The position numbers and the translations under genes were made by a program. Under the pieces are notes generated by a model. It saw nothing but the letters and a program-made list of their open reading frames with translations, ran no database searches and was not told where the DNA came from. A DNA stretch of 64,000 bases. It comes from Vallitaleaceae bacterium (GTDB taxonomy: Bacteria; Bacillota; Clostridia; Lachnospirales; Vallitaleaceae). The stretch is from NCBI GenBank assembly GCA_028277605.1, contig JANQFZ010000046.1, positions 62,001-126,000 on the forward strand, written 5' to 3'. Below are positions 8,364-16,668 of this stretch, piece after piece; position 1 is the stretch's first letter; each line of letters begins with the position of its first letter.

Positions 8364-9848
8364 ATGGCTAGAGGAATCAAGCAGTTAACAGCAGAAGTAG
8401 ATAAAATTGTAAAAAAAGAGTATTCAACAGATATTAATCCAGACCAATATAAGTCTCAACTTAAGCAATTGGCTAATGGCTTAGCTAGTATTCAACACTT
8501 ATTAACCAATCAAATTTTTGAAATGCAGGTGGTTTCTTCCCAAATTGATGCTTCAACCCAAGAAATTAATTTAGTCATTGACGAACAGATAGATTTAAGT
8601 AATAAAATGTACAAAGAGTCTAAAAATTTGTCAGAGCTCAACGCTAAAAATATGGATTCGGTATATCAATCCGTGGATTACACAAAAAAAATGATTGAAA
8701 TGATGGATCAAGTCAAAATTTCATCTAATGAGTTAAAATTTTGCAGTTCACAATCTCAAAAAAATATTCAAAATCAGCTTAGTGAAATATACACTATAGT
8801 TACCATCATTGATACTATCTCTGAAACAACACAGCAATCATCAGAATACATACATCAACTTTTTGATTCAACACAAAAAATATCGGAAATACTAACCATC
8901 GTTCAAAATTTTTACAAGCAAACTCAGCTTCTGGCTCTTAATGCCTCTATCGAATCAGCAAGAGCTGGTGAATATGGTAATGGCTTTGCAGTTGTTGCTA
9001 ATGAAATTAGAGCTTTAGCAGATAATAGCAGCAGTGCTATCAATGAAATTTCTAATCTTATTCAAACCATTCATTCAGATATTAATAATGTTGTCAATCA
9101 TACAGAGCTAAATCAAAAAAATGTATTACAAGCTGTCAGTCATACTGCAAATGTTAAATCAGGACTTCAAACTATAGAAGACTCTTTCAAAAGTGTTGAT
9201 AAAAATATCATAAATATATCGGATAAGCTAGAACAAAATGCTGCGTTTATACAAAGTATTGATAAGTTTATTGAAAATACACTCCAAGCGTCACAGGATG
9301 TTGGAACAGAAATCAGCATCATTAATACTCAAATACAGCAGCAACATCAAACGTCTGATAGAATTGCAGCATTAGAAATAACGCTTAAGGATGCCTCTAA
9401 AAGCTTAAATATTGTATCAAATAAGTCTCAGATTGATATGCTTGATAAAAGTAAGGATGCTATAGCAGCTAAAGCAAAGTCACTTATCAGCACATTAAAG
9501 TCATTTTTAGATAACCAAGAAGAGTTATGGAGCGATAACAAAAACAGCTGTAAAAACCAATTAGATAGTCTATGGAATCATGTTAATGAAATAAAAGCTA
9601 TTTGGGCGAACCGGCTTGATGGAAGCTTCATTTATTCAAATCCACCAGCAGGTATAAAAAACGCAAAAATAAGACCTTGGTTTCAAGAAAGTATAAAAGG
9701 AACGACTTATATCTCAGATATCTATATTTCAGCTATATCAAAGAAGCCTTGTCTTACTTTATCTCTACCTATTTATGATACAGCTAATAGGATAGTTGGC
9801 GTATTAGGTGCAGATGTAAGTGCTGGGGACGGTTCTTTCTGCTTATAG
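8364..9848 (+). CDS. Soluble methyl-accepting chemotaxis protein with C-terminal Cache-like domain
   Basis: The 494-residue receptor has no transmembrane segment. The conserved signalling tip is near residues 185-225 ([18 protein letters not shown], then [17 protein letters not shown]), where CheA/CheW bind. The C-terminal 110 residues ([55 protein letters not shown]) resemble a Cache/PDC ligand domain placed unusually after the signalling hairpin. The start is the ATG at 8364, with AGGGG 8 nt upstream. The last nine or so residues (SAGDGSFCL) and the stop codon are encoded by a REP-like repeat, so the original C-terminus was probably replaced or shortened by its insertion. It is presumably a cytosolic energy or ligand sensor. 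Confidence 0.9.
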   Translation: MARGIKQLTAEVDKIVKKEYSTDINPDQYKSQLKQLANGLASIQHLLTNQIFEMQVVSSQIDASTQEINLVIDEQIDLSNKMYKESKNLSELNAKNMDSVYQSVDYTKKMIEMMDQVKISSNELKFCSSQSQKNIQNQLSEIYTIVTIIDTISETTQQSSEYIHQLFDSTQKISEILTIVQNFYKQTQLLALNASIESARAGEYGNGFAVVANEIRALADNSSSAINEISNLIQTIHSDINNVVNHTELNQKNVLQAVSHTANVKSGLQTIEDSFKSVDKNIINISDKLEQNAAFIQSIDKFIENTLQASQDVGTEISIINTQIQQQHQTSDRIAALEITLKDASKSLNIVSNKSQIDMLDKSKDAIAAKAKSLISTLKSFLDNQEELWSDNKNSCKNQLDSLWNHVNEIKAIWANRLDGSFIYSNPPAGIKNAKIRPWFQESIKGTTYISDIYISAISKKPCLTLSLPIYDTANRIVGVLGADVSAGDGSFCL

Positions 9849-9873
9849 GCAGAAAGAACCGTCCCCAGCGCTT
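9818..9873. repeat. REP-like repeat copies 3 and 4 as a large inverted pair overlapping the chemoreceptor stop codon
   Basis: Two head-to-head repeat units form a stem with 21 perfectly paired bases (9822-9842 with 9849-9869) and a 6-nt loop TTATAG. The pairing extends to 25 bp with one mismatch. The loop contains the TAG stop of the chemoreceptor gene. The structure separates two convergent genes and could also stop transcription or protect mRNA ends. Confidence 0.85.
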
Positions 9874-9879
9874 TGTATT

Positions 9880-10755
9880 TTAAGGATAGATATATGGAAT
9901 TTCAGGCTGCTCAATGGTTTCTACAGCACTTACTTTAATCACAGGTATGATTTCTTCTTCGTTGGTATAGCTATTGGTATACGGTACTTTTTCTATAACT
10001 CCTTTAACCCTAAACCACCCTTCTGGATCCAATCGTGCTGTATCATCCCACTCACATAGTAATCCAGCAATTTGAGTATCAGCAGCACAGCAGGTCATTA
10101 ATAATCGCGAAATAACAAATCGTTCTTCTGGAAATTCTGATTCCCTATAGATAAAACCTGATAACTCTACTTCTTCACCTACCATTGTTTCCAGATTATC
10201 ATAAATTGCCATTAAAATATCTAAAAAGCTTTCCGCCTCAGGATCATAGTAATCTTCATCCTTCTCAACAGGTATATGTACTATATCCTCATCGGCATTT
10301 TCTTGCGATGTATCATGAATGGTAATACTCTCAATATTTTCTTCATTGCTCTGATTAACATCACCCACGTCTTCTATTCTATCTGTATGATAGTCTTTAT
10401 TTACTTCCTCTTGGTTATTGCTTTTTAATGTTAACTCATGGTTAACAATATTAACCCCTTTATTCGATACCACTTGCGCACTTAAGCTATCTGGATTTAC
10501 TGTAAATGCTAAAATCAATGGCACAAGAAATATGAGGTTACCTAGCTTTATACCATTGGATTTATGCCCAACTAGTTTTTTTAATTGGCTAATGGTAAGT
10601 ATCAAAAAAACAATCAAAGAAAAGTAGACATGCTTAAACATTCTAGGATGTATGTACGTATATATTTTATCTGTCCTAAACAACTTATAAATAAGCAAAA
10701 CAAAACAGCTTAATATAATAAACCATATAACCTCATTAATATTAATTTTTTTCAT
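9880..10755 (-). CDS. TIGR03943-type permease subunit (DUF1980, YcgQ-like)
   Basis: The 291-residue protein has hydrophobic segments near residues 10-27, 40-58 and 73-88, then a polar and acidic linker (about residues 115-170). The C-terminal globular domain (FVISRLLMTCCAADTQIAGL, WFRVKGVIEKVPY, IPVIKVSAVETIEQP) is typical of DUF1980. These proteins are encoded next to, and presumed to work with, a DUF318/ArsP-type permease, exactly the neighbour here (14 nt upstream). The pair is similar to B. subtilis YcgQ/YcgR. The transported species is unproven. The CC pair and the partner's His-rich loop point to a metal. Confidence 0.85.
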   Translation of the reverse strand: MKKININEVIWFIILSCFVLLIYKLFRTDKIYTYIHPRMFKHVYFSLIVFLILTISQLKKLVGHKSNGIKLGNLIFLVPLILAFTVNPDSLSAQVVSNKGVNIVNHELTLKSNNQEEVNKDYHTDRIEDVGDVNQSNEENIESITIHDTSQENADEDIVHIPVEKDEDYYDPEAESFLDILMAIYDNLETMVGEEVELSGFIYRESEFPEERFVISRLLMTCCAADTQIAGLLCEWDDTARLDPEGWFRVKGVIEKVPYTNSYTNEEEIIPVIKVSAVETIEQPEIPYIYP

Positions 10756-10769
10756 TTTATCTCCTCACA

Positions 10770-11885
10770 CTATAGACCTATTATGTTCACCAGCATAGCT
10801 AAAATAAAACATATCGTAACTATGATGGCTATTAATTTTATAATAAATTTCATTTTAAATGAACTACTTAACATTAAAGTGTTTTTTATATCTATCATCG
10901 GTCCTAAGATTAAGAAGCCTACAATAGAACCTGTTGTAAATTGTCCTACGAAAGTTCTTGCTATAAAAGCGTCTGCCTCAGAACACAATGAAAGTACAAA
11001 GGCAAGTGCCATCAGAACCAAGGTTGACGAAATCTTTCCCTGACCAATAGATAGGATACTACTTCTCTCAACAAAGGTCTGCATTAAGGCAGATAGAAAA
11101 GCTCCAGTAATTAAAAATTTGCCTACATCATAGAGTTCTAAGCTCGTATGCTCAATAATGTCAGCTATATTGGTAAGTATTTTCTTTTTAATACCGACCT
11201 TATGGTGGTGTATTTCTTTATGTTCTCCATGATGATGTTCATGAGCATGGTCTTCATGTTCGTGATGATCATCGCCTTCATGATCTTCATGATGATGATG
11301 GTGATGATGACAACTAGTTGACATATTTGCATTAGGTTTTAAAGGATTTTTTTTATCCTGTATGACACCAACTAAATGACCGATCAAAACAGCGCCAATT
11401 AAACCTAGCCCGCCTCTGAGAAAAACCATGTAAAACTCATTTGAAAAAGCATAATATGTAGAGGCTAACACAACAGGATTAACAATAGGTACTGCCATCA
11501 TAAATGTTATAGCAATGTAAAGCGGAACACCCTTTTTAAGTAATCCTCTCATGATTGGCACAATAGCACATTCACACACTGGAAAAATGAATCCCATCAA
11601 AGAAGCAGCTATAAGCCCTACGAATCTATTTTTAGGTATTATCTTGGCTATCGTTTTCTCTGATACAAATATTTGTATAATAGAAGATACAAAGGTTCCT
11701 ATCATAACAAATGGAATAGCTTCTAATATAATACTTAAAAAAACAATTGTAAATCCCTCAAGATAATTAAAATAGATTTCTCCTTTAAAGCTTATGAATT
11801 GAAAAAACAAAAAAGGCACAATTAAAACACATAGCAAAAATATAAGTGTCCTATCCCCTTTATTTAAATAAGGTTTTGAATCCAT
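10770..11885 (-). CDS. DUF318 (ArsP_1/YcgR-like) permease with histidine-rich loop
   Basis: The 371-residue membrane protein has about eight hydrophobic segments. Conserved features are GFIFPVCECAIVPIMRGLLKKGVP and FMMAVPIVNPVVLAST in the first half, and LSLCSEADAFIARTF in the second, matching the DUF318/ArsP permease fold. Between the halves (about residues 190-230) lies a loop with more than 20 His plus many Asp/Glu, a metal-chelating type of sequence. With its downstream DUF1980 partner it likely moves a divalent metal (inference). A 15-bp 7-1-7 palindrome lies in the promoter region, suggesting control by a Fur-family metal regulator. Confidence 0.85.
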   Translation of the reverse strand: MDSKPYLNKGDRTLIFLLCVLIVPFLFFQFISFKGEIYFNYLEGFTIVFLSIILEAIPFVMIGTFVSSIIQIFVSEKTIAKIIPKNRFVGLIAASLMGFIFPVCECAIVPIMRGLLKKGVPLYIAITFMMAVPIVNPVVLASTYYAFSNEFYMVFLRGGLGLIGAVLIGHLVGVIQDKKNPLKPNANMSTSCHHHHHHHEDHEGDDHHEHEDHAHEHHHGEHKEIHHHKVGIKKKILTNIADIIEHTSLELYDVGKFLITGAFLSALMQTFVERSSILSIGQGKISSTLVLMALAFVLSLCSEADAFIARTFVGQFTTGSIVGFLILGPMIDIKNTLMLSSSFKMKFIIKLIAIIVTICFILAMLVNIIGL

Positions 11886-11919
11886 TAACCTTTAATCCCC
11901 CTTAGAAATTACTGGTATT

Positions 11920-11934
11920 TGCAACTAAGTTGCA
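11920..11934. promoter_or_regulatory. Fur-family-type 7-1-7 operator TGCAACT-A-AGTTGCA
   Basis: Perfect 15-bp inverted repeat with a single central base, the geometry used by Fur, Zur and PerR repressors. It lies just downstream of the predicted -10 box for the metal-permease operon and 34 bp before the start codon. The specific regulator cannot be named from the half-site alone. Confidence 0.6.
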
Positions 11935-11947
11935 TTTTCAAAATATA

Positions 11948-11976
11948 ATTTTATCATAATCAGTAAACATATTCAA
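11948..11976 (-). promoter_or_regulatory. Promoter of the DUF318/DUF1980 permease operon
   Basis: Read leftward: TTGAAT (11976-11971), 17-nt spacer, TAAAAT (11953-11948). The start point would fall near 11941, just before the 7-1-7 operator. Confidence 0.6.
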
Positions 11977-12516
11977 TAGTGCACATAATCCCTATATTTC
12001 TATGTTTAGGGTTTTGAGTATACAATTATAGAGTTATCCATAGCCATTTCTCTTATCATAATATATTAAATGATAATAAAAAAATATTATAGTCAAGTGC
12101 AATTAAAAATGCTCAAAATTTTATCTGTTTATTAATGATAATTAGATATATTTACAACAGGTCTATCTTTATTTTAAATTACGGAGATTATATTACCTGT
12201 GTTTTTATATTTAATTCTTCTATACACCACAATACATTGAAACTAAAGCAATATTAATTTTAAATATTTTTCTTATCAAATTCATCTTTTTTTAATCTGG
12301 GTATATATTTACAGAAACAACTAGTCTTACTGAGTAACACAATTCATTGTACTAGGGTTATTAGCCTAGTTAACTCCGTATATATAATACTATTTTTTAT
12401 TTATTTTAACAACAAATATAATTTAGTCATAATATCCAAAATAAATACATTTTAAATCTTGTACTATTATTTGATTTTGTCATATTTAATAGTTTAAATA
12501 ATTTTTTTATAAATAC
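11977..12516. other. AT-rich intergenic region without recognised gene
   Basis: Very AT-rich spacer between two divergent transcription units. The only structure I see is a short hairpin, ACTAGG...CCTAGT at about 12351-12370. No reading frame with a credible ribosome site was found on either strand. Confidence 0.5.
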
Positions 12517-12544
12517 TTGACATTTATAATATTTATATTATAAT
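12517..12544 (+). promoter_or_regulatory. SigA-type promoter of the lipoprotein-peptidase unit
   Basis: TTGACA (12517-12522), 16-nt spacer, TATAAT (12539-12544). It implies an untranslated leader of roughly 140 nt before the lipoprotein ribosome site. Confidence 0.8.
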
Positions 12545-12690
12545 GATACTTGTATTGAAGCATATTTTATCCAATGATAATTAAGGGGTATAATAATTTA
12601 AATACTACATATACTGTGTTTGTGGTGTAAATACGTTATTATTGTTGCAACTTTAATATAATAACACTAAGTAAGGGAGGGGATATAATA

Positions 12691-13095
12691 ATACTTAATA
12701 CTTTATTATTACTTACTTTTATTCTAATCTGTTCTTTCTTAGTACTTGGATGTACGTCTAAACCCAAACTTAAAGAAGACAAAATTAAAGAACTTGATAT
12801 CATTGCACTACCACCTCCACCGACCATCATGAGAATTACTGGTAGTGAGGATATTCACCTATTCGTAGATTTTTTCAATTCTCTTAACTTTCAACCACTT
12901 GGTTATGATAATATTAAAGGCTGGCAATTTAGAATACACTTGACTAATGATACCGATGACATCTATTTTATCAGCGATAAGGTGAGTATCAGTGGGAAAT
13001 GGTATGCAATTGATTCTGATGCTATTAATAAACTGGATGTGTTATATAAGAATTATAATTATAAAAAAGAAATATGGAAGTATCCAAATAATTAA
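12691..13095 (+). CDS. Small putative lipoprotein lacking a canonical start codon (AUA start?)
   Basis: The frame from about 12691 encodes a classic lipoprotein signal: the hydrophobic stretch LNTLLLLTFILICSF then LVLGC (Cys21). A charged and Pro-rich linker follows (KPKLKEDK, LPPPPTIMR), then a folded domain of about 90 residues ending at 13095. A strong GGGAGGGG ribosome site (12675-12682) sits 5-8 nt before the triplets ATA ATA. No ATG, GTG or TTG occurs in frame between the upstream stop at 12628 and the internal ATG at 12829, which would remove the signal peptide. So the gene starts at AUA, or it has lost its start codon. The signal has no Lys/Arg, which is also unusual. I do not recognise the domain. 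The secreted peptidase gene follows 17 nt later. Confidence 0.6.
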   Translation: MLNTLLLLTFILICSFLVLGCTSKPKLKEDKIKELDIIALPPPPTIMRITGSEDIHLFVDFFNSLNFQPLGYDNIKGWQFRIHLTNDTDDIYFISDKVSISGKWYAIDSDAINKLDVLYKNYNYKKEIWKYPNN

Positions 13096-13112
13096 AGGGA
13101 GAGTTGGTAAGA

Positions 13113-14093
13113 ATGAAAAAATACTTTTTTGCATTATTAATGATGTTTGTTATGTGTGTCACTTTATGCTCAACTGCTTTTGCTAAAGAATCTAAACCAT
13201 CTAAATACTCGAAAATTAAAGCTCATGCTGAAAAATTCATGAAAGCTCATACAGTAAATTATTTATTAGAAGAACCCATTGAACTCTATAATCTTGAAGA
13301 TAAAGTGGTTGCTTTATTCTTTAAGTCAACAAAAAGTGGTTATATTATCGTTAACACCGAGAATTTAACTGTTCCAGAATTTTCACCTACAGAAAATAAT
13401 AAATTTATCACCAACCGAAATATTAAGTATTTTTATAATGGTCCATTAACCTATATGGAAAAGGTTGGAGATTCTATTATTGATTTAAAATCTCATGAAG
13501 CCATGGGAAATGAAAAGCAGCTTAAAACTCAATTAAAACGTACGATGTTATATGGTACTGAAAATATTACTGCGGCTACAAATACTAAATCAGCTACAAG
13601 AGCAACTCAAGATCAAATTTATGGAACCGTACCAAATTATTCCTATAATCCTACTGGTATCTGTGGTTCAACAGCTTCTGCTATGCTAACTAGATACTAT
13701 GATATCTATGTAGATGGAAGATTTGTACCATCTTATTTAGAATCCTCAGATGGTGTTGCATTAACGAAACATTTAGTTCCATACATTGATGGTTCCACAC
13801 CTGGTAGTACAGCTACAGAATTACGTAATGGTCTTAACAATTATTTGTCTGATCAAGGTGTTAGCAAACGTGTATCTACTTATTATTCCTCACTTATCAA
13901 TACAATCAAGTCATCTGTAAGCAGCGATAATCCATATATCCTTGGACTTTATAATCATCCAAAATATGGTAATCATTGGGTAACAGGTTATGGATATTAT
14001 GATAGCTCTGATGATTATGCGCTTGTTAATGATGGATGGGGAAGCGTTAATGTTTGGATTCATTTGTACTATGCAGACGTTGTAGCTAAATAA
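13113..14093 (+). CDS. Secreted cysteine peptidase-like protein (C39-like/streptopain-like)
   Basis: The 326-residue protein has a clear signal peptide, MKKYFFALLMMFVMCVTLC with AFA before the cleavage site. Residues about 30-140 resemble a propeptide (VVALFFKSTKSGYIIVNTEN). The C-terminal catalytic-type domain has the nucleophile segment GICGSTASAMLTRYY, the His segment GNHWVTGYGYYD and VNDGWGS, matching a papain-like Cys-His-Asn/Asp arrangement of the C39_2/C10 group. The likely start is the ATG; the TTG 9 nt upstream lies too close to GGGAG. It probably acts outside the cell on peptides or peptidoglycan cross-links, but the substrate is unknown. It is likely cotranscribed with the preceding lipoprotein. 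Confidence 0.75.
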   Translation: MKKYFFALLMMFVMCVTLCSTAFAKESKPSKYSKIKAHAEKFMKAHTVNYLLEEPIELYNLEDKVVALFFKSTKSGYIIVNTENLTVPEFSPTENNKFITNRNIKYFYNGPLTYMEKVGDSIIDLKSHEAMGNEKQLKTQLKRTMLYGTENITAATNTKSATRATQDQIYGTVPNYSYNPTGICGSTASAMLTRYYDIYVDGRFVPSYLESSDGVALTKHLVPYIDGSTPGSTATELRNGLNNYLSDQGVSKRVSTYYSSLINTIKSSVSSDNPYILGLYNHPKYGNHWVTGYGYYDSSDDYALVNDGWGSVNVWIHLYYADVVAK

Positions 14094-14111
14094 GTTTGCT
14101 TATCTAATGAT

Positions 14112-14142
14112 AGCCCTTTTGGTTCTGCCGAAAGGGCTTCTT
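14112..14142. terminator. Terminator after the secreted peptidase gene
   Basis: AGCCCTTT (14112-14119) pairs with AAAGGGCT (14131-14138), followed by TTCTTT. It lies between convergent genes and may serve both strands. Confidence 0.75.
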
Positions 14143-14179
14143 TATCTCTAGGGACACACGACAATCGCAGGTATGATTA

Positions 14180-14995
14180 TTATAACATATCCTTAGTTAT
14201 GTCTGGAACAAACGTTTGTTCATCCATTGGTGGTCTGATATACGTTTCTATATTTTGCCTTTCTGGCAGCTTGATATCAGGATAGGAGATTTTTTCATAA
14301 GGTATGGTATCCAGTAAATGCGCAATACAGTTTAAACGAGCATGCTTTTTGATATCAGCATCAACCACATACCAAGGACAATGTTTTGTATCTGTGAATC
14401 TAAACATCGTGTCCTTTGCTTTTGAATACTCAACCCAATACTTTCTTGACTCTATATCCATAGGACTGATTTTCCATCTTTTTGTTGGATCATTAATTCT
14501 ATCTTGAAATCTTCTTTCTTGTTCATCATCACTCACTGAAAACCAATATTTTATAAGCATGATACCTGATCTTATCAACATTTTTTCAAACTCAGGACAA
14601 GTTCTAAGGAATTCTACGTACTCATCTTTAGTACAAAAACGCATGACACGCTCTACTCCTGCTCTGTTATACCAGCTTCTATCAAAAAGCACAATTTCCC
14701 CAGCAGCAGGCAAATGGGCAACATACCTTTGAAAATACCATTGTGTTTTTTCTCTTTCTGTAGGGATCCCTAATGCTACTACACGGCAAATCCTAGGATT
14801 CATCTTTTCAATAATTCTTTTTATAGCTCCGCCCTTTCCAGCAGCATCTCTTCCTTCAAAAACAACAACAATTTTTTTACCCTTAGCTTTGACCCATTCT
14901 TGCATTTTGACGAGTTCTATTTGGAACTCTTGTAGTTTTTTTTCATATTCTTCAGTTTTTATTTTGCGTTTTTTTTTGCTAGTCACTGGCATCAT
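14180..14995 (-). CDS. ppk2: Polyphosphate kinase 2 (PPK2 family)
   Basis: The 271-residue protein has a P-loop VFEGRDAAGKGGAIKRI (about residues 46-62), the Walker B/lid segment FDRSWYNRAGVERVMRF, and the C-terminal HCPWYVVDADIKKHARLN. These are the diagnostic PPK2 motifs. The enzyme transfers phosphate between polyphosphate and nucleoside di- or monophosphates in the cytosol; the direction and the nucleotide preference are not clear from sequence. The length matches single-domain PPK2. The N-terminus is Lys-rich (SKKKRKIK). It stands alone, converging on the secreted peptidase gene. Confidence 0.92.
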   Translation of the reverse strand: MMPVTSKKKRKIKTEEYEKKLQEFQIELVKMQEWVKAKGKKIVVVFEGRDAAGKGGAIKRIIEKMNPRICRVVALGIPTEREKTQWYFQRYVAHLPAAGEIVLFDRSWYNRAGVERVMRFCTKDEYVEFLRTCPEFEKMLIRSGIMLIKYWFSVSDDEQERRFQDRINDPTKRWKISPMDIESRKYWVEYSKAKDTMFRFTDTKHCPWYVVDADIKKHARLNCIAHLLDTIPYEKISYPDIKLPERQNIETYIRPPMDEQTFVPDITKDML

Positions 14996-15133
14996 CCTTA
15001 TAAATTGGTAAACTTCTAGCTCTGTTTTAAGCTTAGTATCGGATTAAGTAGAGCATATTATGCTTTTGAGTTCCCTCTTTTAAAAGTTAATTAATAAAAT
15101 ATTTAACATTAAATCATGTAAAAAACACATGTT

Positions 15134-16315
15134 TTATAACCTGTGAATAAGCAAATTTATCTTTTGTTCATCCGTTAAAGCAATTGGGTTATTCTTATTG
15201 GAAGTAATTTTGATAATTTTTTTAGCATCCTTTTCTGTTACACCATATTGACCTAGCTTAGGTATTTTTAAATCCTCTGTCCATTGATATAATACTTCTA
15301 TAAGCTTCTGACAGGATAAGTTCACATTGGTTTCTTCACAGCCAGTTAAGAGAGCACCTACTTTTGCATACTTTCTTAAGAATATTTCATTATTCCTTTC
15401 ACTTTCAAGCAGTAAATCCACATTGAGTCTAACTGCCTCCGCAAGTAAAGTACCACATATCACACCATGAGGTATATCATAAAAACCACCAATACTGGAT
15501 GCGAATCCATGAACAATACCAAGCCCTGCATTTGCTAATGTAATCCCTGAACAATATGCTGCATAAGCTATACTTGATCTTTTACGAATATTATCGTATT
15601 GACTTGTACATATTGGTATTAGATTTGTTGGTATCATACTTAAACCTGATAAAGCAAGGGCGTCTGTCATAGGCGATGCCTGAGTAGATACATAAGAACC
15701 AAGTAATTGAGTGAGTGCATCTAACCCACTAGCAGCAGATACATTTGCTGGACAGGTTAAGATTAACTGAGGATCAATCATAGCTATTTCAGGTATAAAG
15801 TTATCATGTCTTAATGATTTTTTAAATCCATCTTCCCCAATATGGCTTAAAACTGCATTCTTTGTCACTTCACTTCCAGTTCCAGAAGTTGTAGGTACTG
15901 CAATAAAAGGTATTTTATCCCCATTATGCTGTTTACCTTCACCTACCCCTTCTATATAGGCCATAACAGATTCTTTTTGAGTCAGCATAGCTGATACAGC
16001 TTTTCCTGCATCTATAACACTTCCACCCCCGATGGCTATAAGAAGATCAATGGCATGTCCTTTATGAAGCTTTACTTGTTCATCAACAAGCTGTGGTGAG
16101 GGCTCTTGACTAACCATTGTTTCATATATATTAACACCACAATGCTTCAATTGATTTATAAGCTTATCATAAGGATTGGATTTTCTAAATGAGTTCGCTC
16201 CAGTGAACAATAAAACATTACGTGCTTTCTTAACTAAATCCAGCTCTGTTATCTGATTAAGACAACCAGGGCTAAATATGGTATGAGGTATTCTAGCTAA
16301 ACTAAATGGTATCAT
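15134..16315 (-). CDS. Iron-containing alcohol dehydrogenase (group III)
   Basis: The 393-residue protein has the nucleotide-binding stretch LLIAIGGGSVIDAGKAVSAM (about residues 89-108), FIAVPTTSGTGSEVT and the metal-binding region with GLDALTQLLGSYVS and GIVHGFASSIGGFYDIPHGV. These supply the conserved Asp/His ligands of Fe-ADHs. It would reduce or oxidise an alcohol/aldehyde pair with NAD(P). The substrate is not predictable, as the family spans butanol, 1,3-propanediol and lactaldehyde enzymes. GGAGGG lies about 10 nt before the ATG. It is monocistronic, with no linked pathway genes. Confidence 0.9.
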   Translation of the reverse strand: MIPFSLARIPHTIFSPGCLNQITELDLVKKARNVLLFTGANSFRKSNPYDKLINQLKHCGVNIYETMVSQEPSPQLVDEQVKLHKGHAIDLLIAIGGGSVIDAGKAVSAMLTQKESVMAYIEGVGEGKQHNGDKIPFIAVPTTSGTGSEVTKNAVLSHIGEDGFKKSLRHDNFIPEIAMIDPQLILTCPANVSAASGLDALTQLLGSYVSTQASPMTDALALSGLSMIPTNLIPICTSQYDNIRKRSSIAYAAYCSGITLANAGLGIVHGFASSIGGFYDIPHGVICGTLLAEAVRLNVDLLLESERNNEIFLRKYAKVGALLTGCEETNVNLSCQKLIEVLYQWTEDLKIPKLGQYGVTEKDAKKIIKITSNKNNPIALTDEQKINLLIHRL

Positions 16316-16635
16316 AAGAACTTATCCCTCCAAGATTATATTTATATCACTTACTTCATGCATATATCTAAAAAATAGTAACTACACTTATTCTAACAAA
16401 AACTATCAGAGCTTTAAAGTATTGAGTATTTAAAAAACACTTGGATGATAATAAAATCCAAAATAAGGCTTATGAGTATTAGATACATAGTGAAACACAA
16501 ATATTTCCAGCTGTTACTAATGAATAACAAGCCTACCTGTGGATTATAATATAAAGAAGAAACATTATTAAAAAATACTAATTCTAGTATACTATATTTA
16601 AATTCTATGATATATTAAGAGTAACTCTAGAATAA
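16316..16635. other. Intergenic region between adh (-) and the superoxide dismutase gene (+)
   Basis: AT-rich and divergent promoter-bearing by position, but no convincing -35/-10 pair could be fixed. A weak partial match to a PerR-type box near 16550 is not good enough to call. Confidence 0.4.
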
Positions 16636-16668
16636 ATAATAGAGTATTACTATTTTAAAGGAGGTTTT

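Noticed and set aside
9820-10059. Plus-strand reading frame beginning in the REP-like palindrome
   Set aside because: Antisense to the DUF1980 gene and built from repeat sequence; not coding.
12639-12830. A 63-codon minus-strand reading frame
   Set aside because: It is antisense to the lipoprotein signal sequence, which has its own promoter, ribosome site and lipobox.
16540-16560. PerR-like box upstream of the superoxide dismutase gene
   Set aside because: Only one half-site is recognisable in AT-rich sequence; expected by chance.
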